Below are positions 23,704 through 32,100 of a DNA stretch of 33,563 nt, one piece after another. Within the stretch, counting starts at the first letter, position 1. Each line of letters opens with the position of its first letter. The notes beneath the pieces are model-generated. The model did not search any database. It saw only the letters and a program-made list of their open reading frames with translations, and was not told where the DNA came from. Made by a program: the position numbers and the translations under genes. Origin of the DNA: Paracoccaceae bacterium (GTDB lineage Bacteria > Pseudomonadota > Alphaproteobacteria > Rhodobacterales > Rhodobacteraceae); the NCBI GenBank assembly GCA_023260835.1, contig JALQTR010000020.1, positions 1 to 33,563 of the forward strand. Direction: 5' to 3'.

Positions 23704-25394
23704 CCGCAATAGACCCCGTTACCCTGTCCATCCTGTCTGGTCGGATGGAACAGATTGCCGATGAAATGGACGCCACCTTATTTCGTGCAGCCTTTAATCC
23801 CATTATCGCCGAAGCCCATGATGCCAGCCATGGCCTGTATCATGCGCAAACCGGCGATACGCTGGTGCAGGGCAAATCAGGGCTGCCGATTTTTGTGGGG
23901 GTTATGTCCTTTGCCGTGAAGGCCGTGATTGAAAAGGCCGCGCGCGATGGCGATCTGCAAGACGGCGATATCTACATCTTCAACGATGCGCATATTGGTG
24001 GCACACATTTGTCGGATATGCGTTTGGTGCGGCCCTATTTTCGGGATGGCCAGCTGTTTTGTTATCTGGCGTCTGTGGGTCATTGGCATGATCTGGGCGG
24101 TGCCGTCCCAGGAAATTACAACCCCGCCGCCACCGATGTGTTCCAAGAGGCCTTTAACCTACCCCCTGTTAAACTGGCCCGAGCTGGGCAAATCAACCAA
24201 GACATCATCGACATTTTGCTGCGCAATACGCGGCTGCCCCAATCGGCCATGGGGGATTTGAACGGGCAGCTGGGCGCGCTAGATTTGGGTGTAAAGCGCA
24301 TGGATGCGCTGCTGGATGAATATGGCGCCAACACCGTGGCCGAAGCACTGGACGCCCTTGGTACCCGCGCTGAAAGCCTGATGCGTGCGCAAATTCAGGA
24401 CCTGCCCAATGGTCGCTGGCACGCACATGATTATCTGGACAATGATGGCATCAACGACACCCCGCTGAAGATAAACCTGACGCTTGAGATTGCGGACGAT
24501 CAAATGCGGTTGGATTTCAGCGGCACCGCAGATCAATGCGCAGGCCCCGTGAACATTGCCCTGCCAACGGCTGTGGCAACGGCCTATGTTGCGATCAAAC
24601 ATATGTTCCCCGACCTGCCCGCCAATGCCGGCGTTATGAAACCGATTGATGTAGTGGTTCCCGAAGGCAGCCTGCTGGCCGCGAAATTCCCCGCCCCAAC
24701 CGGCGGCTACACCGAAACGATTTTGCGCATGATCGATGTGGTTTTTGCCGCCTTCGCGCAGGCCGCGCCCGAAATGGGGCTGGCCAATGCCTATGGCACG
24801 ATCAACGCGCTGTCGATTGCCGGTAAGCGCAAAAATGGGCAACCTTGGGTGATGTTCAGCTTCTATGGCGGGGGCCATGGGGCTTCGCTGACGGGGGATG
24901 GGCTGAACCATGGCAATGCGCCAATTTCAACCGCCACAATCCCACCGATGGAAATTTTAGAAGCCGCCTATCCCGTTATGTTCCGCAAATGGGCGCTGCG
25001 CCCAGACAGCGCTGGCGCGGGAACGCATCGTGGCGGATTGGGTGCAGAATATGAAATTGAAGTGCTCGAGGAAAACGGCGCCGAGGTGTTCTTATTCGGC
25101 GAACGCGGGCGGTTTGCCCCCAAGGGCGCCTGCGGTGGGGGCGAGGCCGCGCTGAATGGCTTTGCCTATGAACAAGATGATGGGTGGCACCAGCCGCCGC
25201 TGGCATCAAAAATGCGCGGCATTCGCCTGCGCGCGGGTCAGGCGGTGCGGCTGCAAACCCCCGGCGGGGGCGGTTACGGCACACCCGCGGATCGCGCGCC
25301 GGATGCCGTGGCGCGCGATGTTGCCCGCGGGCTGATCAGCGCAGAGGCCGCGGACAACACATATGGGCCCAAATGGCGAAAGGCACGAGGATGA
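23700..25394 (+). CDS. hyuB: Hydantoinase B/oxoprolinase-family subunit (HyuB)
   Basis: 564 residues, the usual HyuB length. Subunit of ATP-dependent hydantoinase/oxoprolinase/acetone-carboxylase-type enzymes that act on cyclic amides or imides. Signatures: IDPVTLSILSGRMEQIADEMDATLFRAAFNPIIAEAHDASHGLYHAQTGDTLVQG, then GDIYIFNDAHIGGTHLSDMRLVRPYF, the GHWHDLGGAVPGNYNPAATDVFQEAFNLPPVKL block, and the C-terminal LQTPGGGGYGTPADR. Order here is B before A, with ATGA overlaps on both sides, so B and A are produced together. The substrate is not fixed by these motifs; N-methylhydantoin, 5-oxoproline, hydantoins and maleimide-like rings are all conceivable. Confidence 0.92.
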   Translation: MTAIDPVTLSILSGRMEQIADEMDATLFRAAFNPIIAEAHDASHGLYHAQTGDTLVQGKSGLPIFVGVMSFAVKAVIEKAARDGDLQDGDIYIFNDAHIGGTHLSDMRLVRPYFRDGQLFCYLASVGHWHDLGGAVPGNYNPAATDVFQEAFNLPPVKLARAGQINQDIIDILLRNTRLPQSAMGDLNGQLGALDLGVKRMDALLDEYGANTVAEALDALGTRAESLMRAQIQDLPNGRWHAHDYLDNDGINDTPLKINLTLEIADDQMRLDFSGTADQCAGPVNIALPTAVATAYVAIKHMFPDLPANAGVMKPIDVVVPEGSLLAAKFPAPTGGYTETILRMIDVVFAAFAQAAPEMGLANAYGTINALSIAGKRKNGQPWVMFSFYGGGHGASLTGDGLNHGNAPISTATIPPMEILEAAYPVMFRKWALRPDSAGAGTHRGGLGAEYEIEVLEENGAEVFLFGERGRFAPKGACGGGEAALNGFAYEQDDGWHQPPLASKMRGIRLRAGQAVRLQTPGGGGYGTPADRAPDAVARDVARGLISAEAADNTYGPKWRKARG

Positions 25395-27469
25395 CCGATA
25401 CAAACATCGCAAAAACCATGGTCGGCGTGGATGTCGGCGGCACCTTCACCGATGTCTTTGTGTTAGACGAGGCCACAGGCGTGGCGCGTGTGGCCAAAGT
25501 GCCAACCACCCGCCCCGATCAATCGGGCGGGTTCTTGGACGGGATCGGCCAGCAAGTGGCCGATTTATCCCGCATTGCGGTTGTGGTACATGGCACCACA
25601 GCAGGCACCAACGCGCTTTTGGAACGCAAGGGCGCCAAAACTGGTGTGATCTGCACCATGGGTCTGCGCGATGTGCTGGAAATGCGCCGCCGCGACCGGC
25701 CGCGCACATGGGGTCTGCGCGGGTCATTCGAACCCGTGGTGGATCGCCGCGACCGCCTAGAGGTGCCAGAGCGCACCTTGGCTGATGGATCCATCCATAC
25801 CCCCGTCGATCTGGACGCCGTGCGCAGCGCGGCACAGGCGCTGCTGGATCAGGGGTGCGACGCCGTCGCCATTTTGTTCGCGAACGCCTATGCCAATAAT
25901 GAAAACGAAGCCAAGGCCGCGCAGGCCGTGCGCGCGATCTGGCCCAACCCACATGTATCTACATCATCCGAAATTCTGCCCGAAATTCGGGAATTCGAAC
26001 GCTTTTCGACCACGGCGTTGAACGCCTATTTGCAGCCCGAGGTCTCGGGGTATTTGGGGCGGCTGGAAACCGCGCTGCGCGAGGGTGGGTTTGATGGCGA
26101 ATTCATGATCGTGCAATCCAATGGTGGCGTTATGGCCGTGGACACCGCCTGCCGCCTGCCCGTTCGCACGGCCCTGTCTGGGCCAGCCGCAGGTGTGATC
26201 GCCGCAGGGTATATCGCGCAGACGGCGGGATTTGATAACATTATCACCGGCGATATGGGCGGCACCAGCTTTGATGTATCGCTGATCGATGGTGGCCAAT
26301 CCATGCTGGCCGCGCAGACATCCATTGATTTTGGCATGGTGGTGCGCAGCCCAATGATCGAAATCACCACCATCGGCGCAGGCGGAGGATCCATCGCCTG
26401 GGTCGATAAGGGGGGCCTTTTGAACATTGGCCCAGAAAGCGCGGGCAGCAACCCCGGCCCTGTGGCATATGGTTTGGGCAATGATCGCCCCACAGTGACT
26501 GACGCCAATATCGTTCTGGGCCGCATTGATCCTGACAACCCAATCGGTGGCAAATTGAAACGTTTGGACGTGGACGCTGCCAAAGCCGCAATTGACACCC
26601 ATGTTGGCGCCCCGTTGGGTCTGGATACGATATCCGCGGCCGAAGCAATTTTAAAGGTCGCCAATTCGCGCATGGCCGGGGCAATCCGACTGGTCAGCAT
26701 TGAACGCGGGCTGGATCCCAAACGCTTTGCCTTTATGCCCTTTGGCGGTGGCGGTGCGCTGCACACCGGCGCCATGATGGCCGAGGTGGGGATGCGTCAG
26801 GCCATTGTGCCGCGTTATCCTGGGGTCACATCGGCCATGGGCTGTGTCATCGCCGATATGCGACAGGATTTTGTGCAAACGGTAAACGCGTTGCTGAATC
26901 AACTGGACCCCAGCGCGCTGCAATCCTTTATGCAAGATCACACCGATCAGGGCATGGCCCTGCTGGATGCGGCGCGCAGCACGTTTGAAGATCGCATCGC
27001 CACATTCTTGCTTGATATGGCCTATGTTGGGCAAACTCATACAGTTCCAGTGCCAATTGATGTACCGCTGAAAAATGGCCGCATTGCCCCGATCACAGCC
27101 GCGCAAATTGATGCCACATTTGACGCGGCCTATACGCAGACGTTTGGTCGCCTACTGCCAGGCGGGGTAAAGCGCGTGCTGAACCTGCGCAGCGCCATCA
27201 CCGGTATCCGCCCCAAGTTCGATTTGATGAGCTTGGCCCCCACAGGCACAGGCAGCACCGCCCCCATCGCGCATCGCAAAGTGCATTTCACCGATGGCTG
27301 GTATGATACCGCGATTTATGATCGTCTGGCCCTGCCCGCAGGCACCACAATCGCAGGCCCTGCGATCCTAACCCAAGCGGACACCACCGTTTTGGTTGAA
27401 CCGCATCTGCAAGCCCGCGTCGATGGCTTTGGCAATACAATCGTTGAATATAAAGGAGGCCACGCATGA
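25391..27469 (+). CDS. hyuA: Hydantoinase A/oxoprolinase-family subunit (HyuA)
   Basis: 692 residues. ASKHA-fold ATPase subunit: MVGVDVGGTFTDVFVLDEATG (phosphate-1 loop, residues about 10-30), VVVHGTTAGTNALLERKGAKTGVICTMGLRDVLEMRRRDRPRTWGLRG, RTALSGPAAGVIAAGYIAQTAGFDNIITGDMGGTSFDVSLIDGG, and FAFMPFGGGGALHTGAMMAEVGMRQAIVPRYPGVTSAMGCVIADM. With HyuB it should couple ATP hydrolysis to opening of a cyclic amide or imide. The ATG at 25391 overlaps the hyuB stop (ATGA); the longer track start at 25184 lies within hyuB. The stop overlaps the following hydrolase gene in the same way. Part of the tightly coupled rightward operon. Confidence 0.93.
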   Translation: MTDTNIAKTMVGVDVGGTFTDVFVLDEATGVARVAKVPTTRPDQSGGFLDGIGQQVADLSRIAVVVHGTTAGTNALLERKGAKTGVICTMGLRDVLEMRRRDRPRTWGLRGSFEPVVDRRDRLEVPERTLADGSIHTPVDLDAVRSAAQALLDQGCDAVAILFANAYANNENEAKAAQAVRAIWPNPHVSTSSEILPEIREFERFSTTALNAYLQPEVSGYLGRLETALREGGFDGEFMIVQSNGGVMAVDTACRLPVRTALSGPAAGVIAAGYIAQTAGFDNIITGDMGGTSFDVSLIDGGQSMLAAQTSIDFGMVVRSPMIEITTIGAGGGSIAWVDKGGLLNIGPESAGSNPGPVAYGLGNDRPTVTDANIVLGRIDPDNPIGGKLKRLDVDAAKAAIDTHVGAPLGLDTISAAEAILKVANSRMAGAIRLVSIERGLDPKRFAFMPFGGGGALHTGAMMAEVGMRQAIVPRYPGVTSAMGCVIADMRQDFVQTVNALLNQLDPSALQSFMQDHTDQGMALLDAARSTFEDRIATFLLDMAYVGQTHTVPVPIDVPLKNGRIAPITAAQIDATFDAAYTQTFGRLLPGGVKRVLNLRSAITGIRPKFDLMSLAPTGTGSTAPIAHRKVHFTDGWYDTAIYDRLALPAGTTIAGPAILTQADTTVLVEPHLQARVDGFGNTIVEYKGGHA

Positions 27470-28083
27470 CCAATCTGGCCCAATGGGACCCGGCCCGCAC
27501 CGCGCTTTTGACCATTGATTTGCAAAATGATTTTTTGCACCCCAAAGGGGCCTATGGCCGCGCTGGACAAACCGCGGACAGTATTCTGGCCCTGCCGAAC
27601 CGGATTGCGCCCATTGCCCGCGCGTTGCAGGCCAAGGGCGGGCGCTATTTTTCGGCACAGTTTACGTTGGTGCCCGATAAAGATGGCACCCCGCTGATTG
27701 CCCCGCACCTGAAGGCATTGCGTCCCTTTTTAGGCAAGGGCGATTTTGCCCCCGGCGGGTTTGGCCATTCGCTGGTGGATGAATTGCAGCCAGCGGATTT
27801 CACGGTGGAAAAAGTCGCCTATTCTGCATTTTATCAGACACGGTTGGAATATCTGATGCGGGCCTTGGGGATTGAACAGCTGATTGTCGGCGGTATTGTC
27901 ACCAATGGCGGGGTGGCATCAACCCTGCGCGATGCGCATCTGCGCAATGTCGAAACGGTGATGCTGACCGATGGCTGCGCCGCCTTTGCAGATGATGTGC
28001 ATGATGCCACGCTGCTATCTCTGAAAACCGTCACAGCGCAGCACAGCTGTGCGGATGTGCTGAATTGGTTGGGGGGCGCCTGA
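27466..28083 (+). CDS. Isochorismatase-fold hydrolase with Gly at the catalytic Cys position
   Basis: 205 residues. Cysteine-hydrolase/isochorismatase fold with the acid (Asp18 in LLTIDLQNDF) and Lys116 (VEKVAYSAFYQT) of the triad. The nucleophile motif, normally TxxCVxxT, reads GIVTNGGVASTLRDAH, so Gly149 replaces Cys. True isochorismatases such as EntB also lack this Cys and cleave an enol ether; amidases such as nicotinamidase or N-carbamoylsarcosine amidase need it. It therefore more likely hydrolyses an enol or vinyl linkage, or acts by a non-covalent route, than works as a standard amidase. AAAGGAGG precedes the ATG. Overlaps hyuA by 4 nt and ends one base before the lyase gene. Confidence 0.87.
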   Translation: MTNLAQWDPARTALLTIDLQNDFLHPKGAYGRAGQTADSILALPNRIAPIARALQAKGGRYFSAQFTLVPDKDGTPLIAPHLKALRPFLGKGDFAPGGFGHSLVDELQPADFTVEKVAYSAFYQTRLEYLMRALGIEQLIVGGIVTNGGVASTLRDAHLRNVETVMLTDGCAAFADDVHDATLLSLKTVTAQHSCADVLNWLGGA

Positions 28084-28084
28084 T

Positions 28085-28942
28085 ATGAGCCTGAAAAAAC
28101 GCCTGCAACAGCAACAAATTCTTGTCGCCCCCGGCGTCTATGACGGGCTGACCGCCGCGCTGGCAGATGCGGCGGGGTTCGAGGCGCTGTATCTCTCGGG
28201 CGCGGCCGTGGCCTACACCCGTCTGGGCCGGCCCGATATTGGCCTGACCACCGCATCAGAAATGGCAGATACCATGGCGCTGATTGCTGATCGCACCACG
28301 CGGCCTGTGATCATTGATGCCGACACCGGATTTGGCAACGCCCTGAACGCCCAGCGCACCATGCGCAGCTATGAACGCGCCGGCGCGGCCGCCCTGCAAA
28401 TCGAGGATCAAACTTCCCCCAAACGTTGCGGCCATCTGGCCGATAAATCCCTGATCAGCGCCGATGAAATGACTGGTAAAATCAAGGCCATGGCCGATGC
28501 GCGCGCATCCGATGACACGCTGATCATCGCCCGTACCGATGCGATTGCCGTCGAAGGGATTGACCGCGCGATAGACCGCGCCAACAGATATATTGACGCC
28601 GGCGCCGATGTGCTGTTCATCGAAGCGCCGCAAACGCGCGCGCAGATGCAGGATATCACCCGCACCTTTGGGGACCGCGTGCCATTACTGGCCAATATGG
28701 TTGAAGGCGGCGCCACCCCAATAACAGATGCGCAGGACCTACAGGACCTTGGCTTTTCCATCGCCATTTTCCCGGGCGGGATCGTCCGCGCATTGGCGCG
28801 CTGCGCGCAGGATTATTACGCCAGCCTGCACACCAATGGATCCAACACCCCGTTCAAGGATCGGATGTTTGATTTTAATGCGCTCAATGATGTGATTGGA
28901 ACGCAGGATATGCTGGATCTGGGGAAGGCCTATGACGGGTAG
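28085..28942 (+). CDS. PEP mutase/isocitrate lyase-family C-C lyase (2,3-dimethylmalate/methylisocitrate lyase-like)
   Basis: 285 residues. TIM-barrel lyase that cleaves 2-hydroxy-acid C-C bonds in a retro-Claisen or retro-aldol manner. Motifs: VAPGVYDGLTAALADAAGFEALYLSGAAVAYTRLGRPDIGL (residues 14-54), the Mg-binding IDADTGFGN (78-85), LQIEDQTSPKRCGHLADKSLIS with the catalytic Cys115 of the lyase branch, and VPLLANMVEGGATPI. The KRCGH motif separates it from PEP mutase proper and marks a lyase. Possible products are pyruvate or glyoxylate plus a second acid; the substrate is not determinable. It pairs logically with the LeuCD-like hydro-lyase in the same cluster, which could make the substituted malate it cleaves. 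Confidence 0.88.
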   Translation: MSLKKRLQQQQILVAPGVYDGLTAALADAAGFEALYLSGAAVAYTRLGRPDIGLTTASEMADTMALIADRTTRPVIIDADTGFGNALNAQRTMRSYERAGAAALQIEDQTSPKRCGHLADKSLISADEMTGKIKAMADARASDDTLIIARTDAIAVEGIDRAIDRANRYIDAGADVLFIEAPQTRAQMQDITRTFGDRVPLLANMVEGGATPITDAQDLQDLGFSIAIFPGGIVRALARCAQDYYASLHTNGSNTPFKDRMFDFNALNDVIGTQDMLDLGKAYDG

Positions 28943-30308
28943 CGCCCCACAGGCTGCCCCACCGCCTGCGCAGTTTGATCTGCAGGTGCAAACCCTGATC
29001 ATAGGCGCCGGGGCCTGTGGATTGACCGCCGCGCTGCGCGCGCATGAAACCGGCCAAGAGGTTCTGGTGATCGAAGCGGATGCAATCCCCGCGGGATCCA
29101 CCGCCCTGTCCGCCGGGCTGATCCCTGCTGCCGGAACCGCGTTGCAACACGCCGCAGGGATTGACGACAGCGCAGACCGTTTCGCCGCTGATATTCAAGC
29201 CAAAGCCAAAGGGGAAAATGACCCTGCCTTGGTCGCGCTTTTGGCGCAAACCGCACCCAGGGTCATTGATTGGTTGCATCAGGATAAGGGCCTGCCGTTT
29301 TCCGTGGTTGATGATTTTGATTATCCCGGCCACAGCCGGCGACGGATGCACGGGCTGCCCAGCCGGTCTGGTGCAGAACTGATCGATCGGTTGCGCACCG
29401 CCTGTGATACGGCAGGAATTGACATCATCTCCCAGCGCCGAGCGCAGACCTTATATTGGCAAGGTGATCGGGCATATGGCATCCGCGCCATCTTGCCCGA
29501 TGGCAGCACCGAAACCATCGGAGCAGATCGCATTATACTGGCAACCAGCGGTTTTGGCGGCAACCGGGATCTGGTCGCCAGCAATATGCCGGACATCACA
29601 GACGCCCTGTGGTTCGGTCACAGCGGCAATCAGGGCGAAGCGATCCTATGGGGCAAAGCCATCGGCGCGCAAACCGCTGCCATGGGTGCCTATCAGGGGC
29701 ATGGCAATGTGGCACATCCGCATGGCATTTTAATCACTTGGGCCGTCATCACCGAAGGCGGCGTTCAGGTGAACAGACACGGCCATCGATTTTGGGATGA
29801 ATCGCAGGGCTATTCCGAAGCTGCGCGTCAGGTTCTGGCCCAACCCGGGGGCATCGCCTTCACCATATTTGACAGCCGCATCGCCGCCATTGCCCGCCAG
29901 TTCGAGGATTTCAAACGCGCCGAAGCCCAAGGCGCCATCAAAACCGCCCAATCCCTGACAGATCTGGCAGAGATTTTGGGCCTACCAGCCAGCAGCCTGC
30001 AAAACGCTGTGATGGACAGATCGCCAAGTCACCCAGACAGCTTTGGCAGGGTCTTTGGGGATGGGCCATTATCCGCACCCTTTTGTGCCGTGAAAGTCAC
30101 CGGCGCCTTGTTCCACACCCAAGGCGGGCTGTGCGTTGATGATCTGGCCCGCGTTCGTCTGGCAAACGGGTCGGTGGCGCATAACCTCTATGCTGGCGGC
30201 GGGGCTGCCTGCGGTGTTTCGGGGCTGGGGGATGCGGGATATTTATCCGGCAATGGGCTGTTGGCCGCCGTCACCTTGGGCTTTATCGCCGGTGGGGGCG
30301 CCACATAA
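28932..30308 (+). CDS. FAD-dependent fumarate reductase/tricarballylate dehydrogenase-like flavoprotein
   Basis: 458 residues from MTGSAPQAAPPPAQ. FAD fold: VQTLIIGAGACGLTAALRAHETGQEVLVIEAD, then DRIILATSGFGGNRDLV, a catalytic-domain block VTGALFHTQGGLCVDD, and C-terminal NLYAGGGAACGVSGLGDAGYLSGNGLLAAVTLGFIAG. The HANRLGGNA segment of soluble fumarate reductases, whose Arg binds substrate, reads DAGYLSGNG with Tyr. Similar Y-x-x-G-x-G segments occur, from memory, in tricarballylate and 3-ketosteroid dehydrogenases, so desaturation of a saturated acid or ketone is more likely than fumarate reduction. The start overlaps the lyase gene by 11 nt; the 12 extra upstream codons of the ORF track are rejected. 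Last gene of the rightward operon; it ends 10 nt from a convergent gene. Confidence 0.85.
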   Translation: MTGSAPQAAPPPAQFDLQVQTLIIGAGACGLTAALRAHETGQEVLVIEADAIPAGSTALSAGLIPAAGTALQHAAGIDDSADRFAADIQAKAKGENDPALVALLAQTAPRVIDWLHQDKGLPFSVVDDFDYPGHSRRRMHGLPSRSGAELIDRLRTACDTAGIDIISQRRAQTLYWQGDRAYGIRAILPDGSTETIGADRIILATSGFGGNRDLVASNMPDITDALWFGHSGNQGEAILWGKAIGAQTAAMGAYQGHGNVAHPHGILITWAVITEGGVQVNRHGHRFWDESQGYSEAARQVLAQPGGIAFTIFDSRIAAIARQFEDFKRAEAQGAIKTAQSLTDLAEILGLPASSLQNAVMDRSPSHPDSFGRVFGDGPLSAPFCAVKVTGALFHTQGGLCVDDLARVRLANGSVAHNLYAGGGAACGVSGLGDAGYLSGNGLLAAVTLGFIAGGGAT

Positions 30309-30318
30309 TGCAGCCCGA

Positions 30319-31851
30319 TTACCGCATGAACACATCAAAGTTATAGACAAGGCCAAAATTGATCACATTGGCTTTAAAATTGCCCTTTGGGGCCTCCATC
30401 CGGCCGATACCCACACTCAGGCTGGTTTTATCGTTCAGATAATATCCCAGATTGGCATTGCTTTGCCACACAAAGCCGCCATTTACGTCTGCGCCGCCGC
30501 CACCTGCGGCCCCCAGCAGAAATTCAACATCGGCGTAAAATTTATCATTGGCGAATGGCTGATGATACCCCGCACCAATAAGACCGGTCATATAGGCGCC
30601 GGCCTCGCCCGCATAGGCCCCAATGCCCTGCCCTGTTAGATACAGATTATTCGTCTGAAAATAATCAAACTGCACGCCCAAATTGTCGATGTTCAGATCA
30701 TTGTGATGGCTACGCCAATTCGGGTCTGCCTTCAGATAGGTTTGATGCGCCATCCGAAACCGAAAATGTTTGTTTTCATACCCAGACAGGGATGACAAGA
30801 AGATGTGATCCGTATCCATCTTGGGGGTGTTAAAACTGTATCCCAAACGGGCGGACAGGGACGTGGCCTCAAAACTGGCTTGCGGTGCGGCCACATGACC
30901 AACACCCAATTCAACAAACAAATGATCGGTCAGTTTTTGCTGAACCGATGCTTGCGCATCCAATAAGATACCACCGCCTGTATCAACCGCCCCGCCACCG
31001 GCGAAACCTGTGGCCGCTGACAGCTTGGCCGCCGTGGTTTTCCCAATGGCAAACCGATACCCGCCGCCCATCAACACTTGCATATACCCTTGGCTATCGC
31101 CGCCAAATGCGCCTTCGGATTCAAGCTTTAAAAACCCGTTTTGCCCAACATAATGGACCAGTTCGGCCCCAATCAGTTGCAGCGTTGGATGCTGCACCCC
31201 ACCATTATCTTTGGTCACATGCGCCGGGATGTCATAACGGCGCATAACGATCGAAATTTCCTTTTCCGCGGGCGCGGCTGATCGGGTTGATGATGCATAG
31301 CGATTGGGCTGCTGCCATCCACGGGCAAACAAGGTCGTGAACGGATATGTATAACTGATATAGGGCTGTGTGCTGTTGATATGCCCATTGGGGAAATCCA
31401 AATTGCTAACCCCAACACCCAAAAGCCCAAATTTGCCCATATTGTAATCAAGCCCAGCATGCGCGCGCAGCATCAGCCCCCCGCCAGACAGCGTATACCC
31501 CCCGCGCCCACCACCGGCGCCAACAAAATACCCCGCGTTGGCATTGATCCGATCGCTGATCCTGTAACTGCTATCCGCCGCAACGCCCAAAGTGATAAAC
31601 CCACCCCGCTGCCCCGTGGCCGCGCCGTAAACCGCTGGCCCAACCGAAATAGAGGGCGTGATATCATACAGCATACCACCGCCCCAGAACCCCATCGGTT
31701 CATCCCCGGGCAATGTGACCGTTTCAAACGATTGCTTAAACAGCCCCTTGGACGATGGGATGACGTCCGCGGACAGCAAAGGCTGTGCCGCCATGTTAGA
31801 CACGTTTCCAATTAAAAATGCCAACCATAGGGCCGTTATTTTCTTATACAT
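30319..31851 (-). CDS. Outer-membrane beta-barrel candidate with three internal repeats
   Basis: 510 residues. A signal peptide is likely (MYKKITALWLAFLIGNVSNMAAQ). The body alternates short amphipathic strands and Gly-rich turns, typical of a beta-barrel. Three homologous units of about 120 residues are visible at roughly 54-171, 224-340 and 389-505. Each has a GAGGGxGG / GFAGGGAVDTGGG / GAAGGGGADVNGG core, then an L-x-A-x-A-x-L segment, a GVGxxxAPxGxF-type turn, and a closing Y-x-F strand pair (YTYPF, LGYSF, LVYNF). The last residues VYNFDVFMR extend past the Phe usual in outer-membrane proteins. Function unknown: porin-like or lipid-exporting barrel. Convergent with the flavoprotein gene, downstream of the autotransporter. 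Confidence 0.75.
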   Translation of the reverse strand: MYKKITALWLAFLIGNVSNMAAQPLLSADVIPSSKGLFKQSFETVTLPGDEPMGFWGGGMLYDITPSISVGPAVYGAATGQRGGFITLGVAADSSYRISDRINANAGYFVGAGGGRGGYTLSGGGLMLRAHAGLDYNMGKFGLLGVGVSNLDFPNGHINSTQPYISYTYPFTTLFARGWQQPNRYASSTRSAAPAEKEISIVMRRYDIPAHVTKDNGGVQHPTLQLIGAELVHYVGQNGFLKLESEGAFGGDSQGYMQVLMGGGYRFAIGKTTAAKLSAATGFAGGGAVDTGGGILLDAQASVQQKLTDHLFVELGVGHVAAPQASFEATSLSARLGYSFNTPKMDTDHIFLSSLSGYENKHFRFRMAHQTYLKADPNWRSHHNDLNIDNLGVQFDYFQTNNLYLTGQGIGAYAGEAGAYMTGLIGAGYHQPFANDKFYADVEFLLGAAGGGGADVNGGFVWQSNANLGYYLNDKTSLSVGIGRMEAPKGNFKANVINFGLVYNFDVFMR

Positions 31852-32100
31852 CCGTCACCATTGGGGTTATCACCACATTTCGCGCAAGTGGTCGTGGGCC
31901 GTCGTTGCTTCATGGCACAAAAAAATGACGTATTCAAATTGAATGAAAATCAAAAAATATAATTAGCCAATCCATCCTGACATGTTTATGTCATTTTCTG
32001 CAATTCTTTGAGCCAGATATCCAAATTAACCTGACAAAACGCAGCTTCTTTTGGACACGCTGTTTGGTGGCCGGTTTAGGCCGCGCAATAAAGCAAGCCC
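31852..32100. promoter_or_regulatory. Intergenic region upstream of the barrel gene, with a palindrome
   Basis: 249 bp without a gene, AT-rich between about 31915 and 32000. TGACAT-GTTT-ATGTCA (31978-31993) is a perfect 6-bp inverted repeat. On the minus strand it lies downstream of the autotransporter gene and upstream of the barrel gene, so it may be an operator or part of a terminator. GGCC-TAAACC-GGCC (about 32070-32083) is a weak hairpin near the autotransporter end. No convincing promoter hexamers were identified. Confidence 0.4.

Noticed and set aside
13027-28083. Creatinine to sarcosine route (creatininase, N-methylhydantoinase, N-carbamoylsarcosine amidase, sarcosine oxidase)
   Set aside because: Tempting because of the family labels, but the creatininase-family protein lacks the NGHYEN motif, no creatinase or creatinine deaminase was seen, and the isochorismatase-fold enzyme lacks the amidase Cys. 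HyuBA alone does not fix the substrate.
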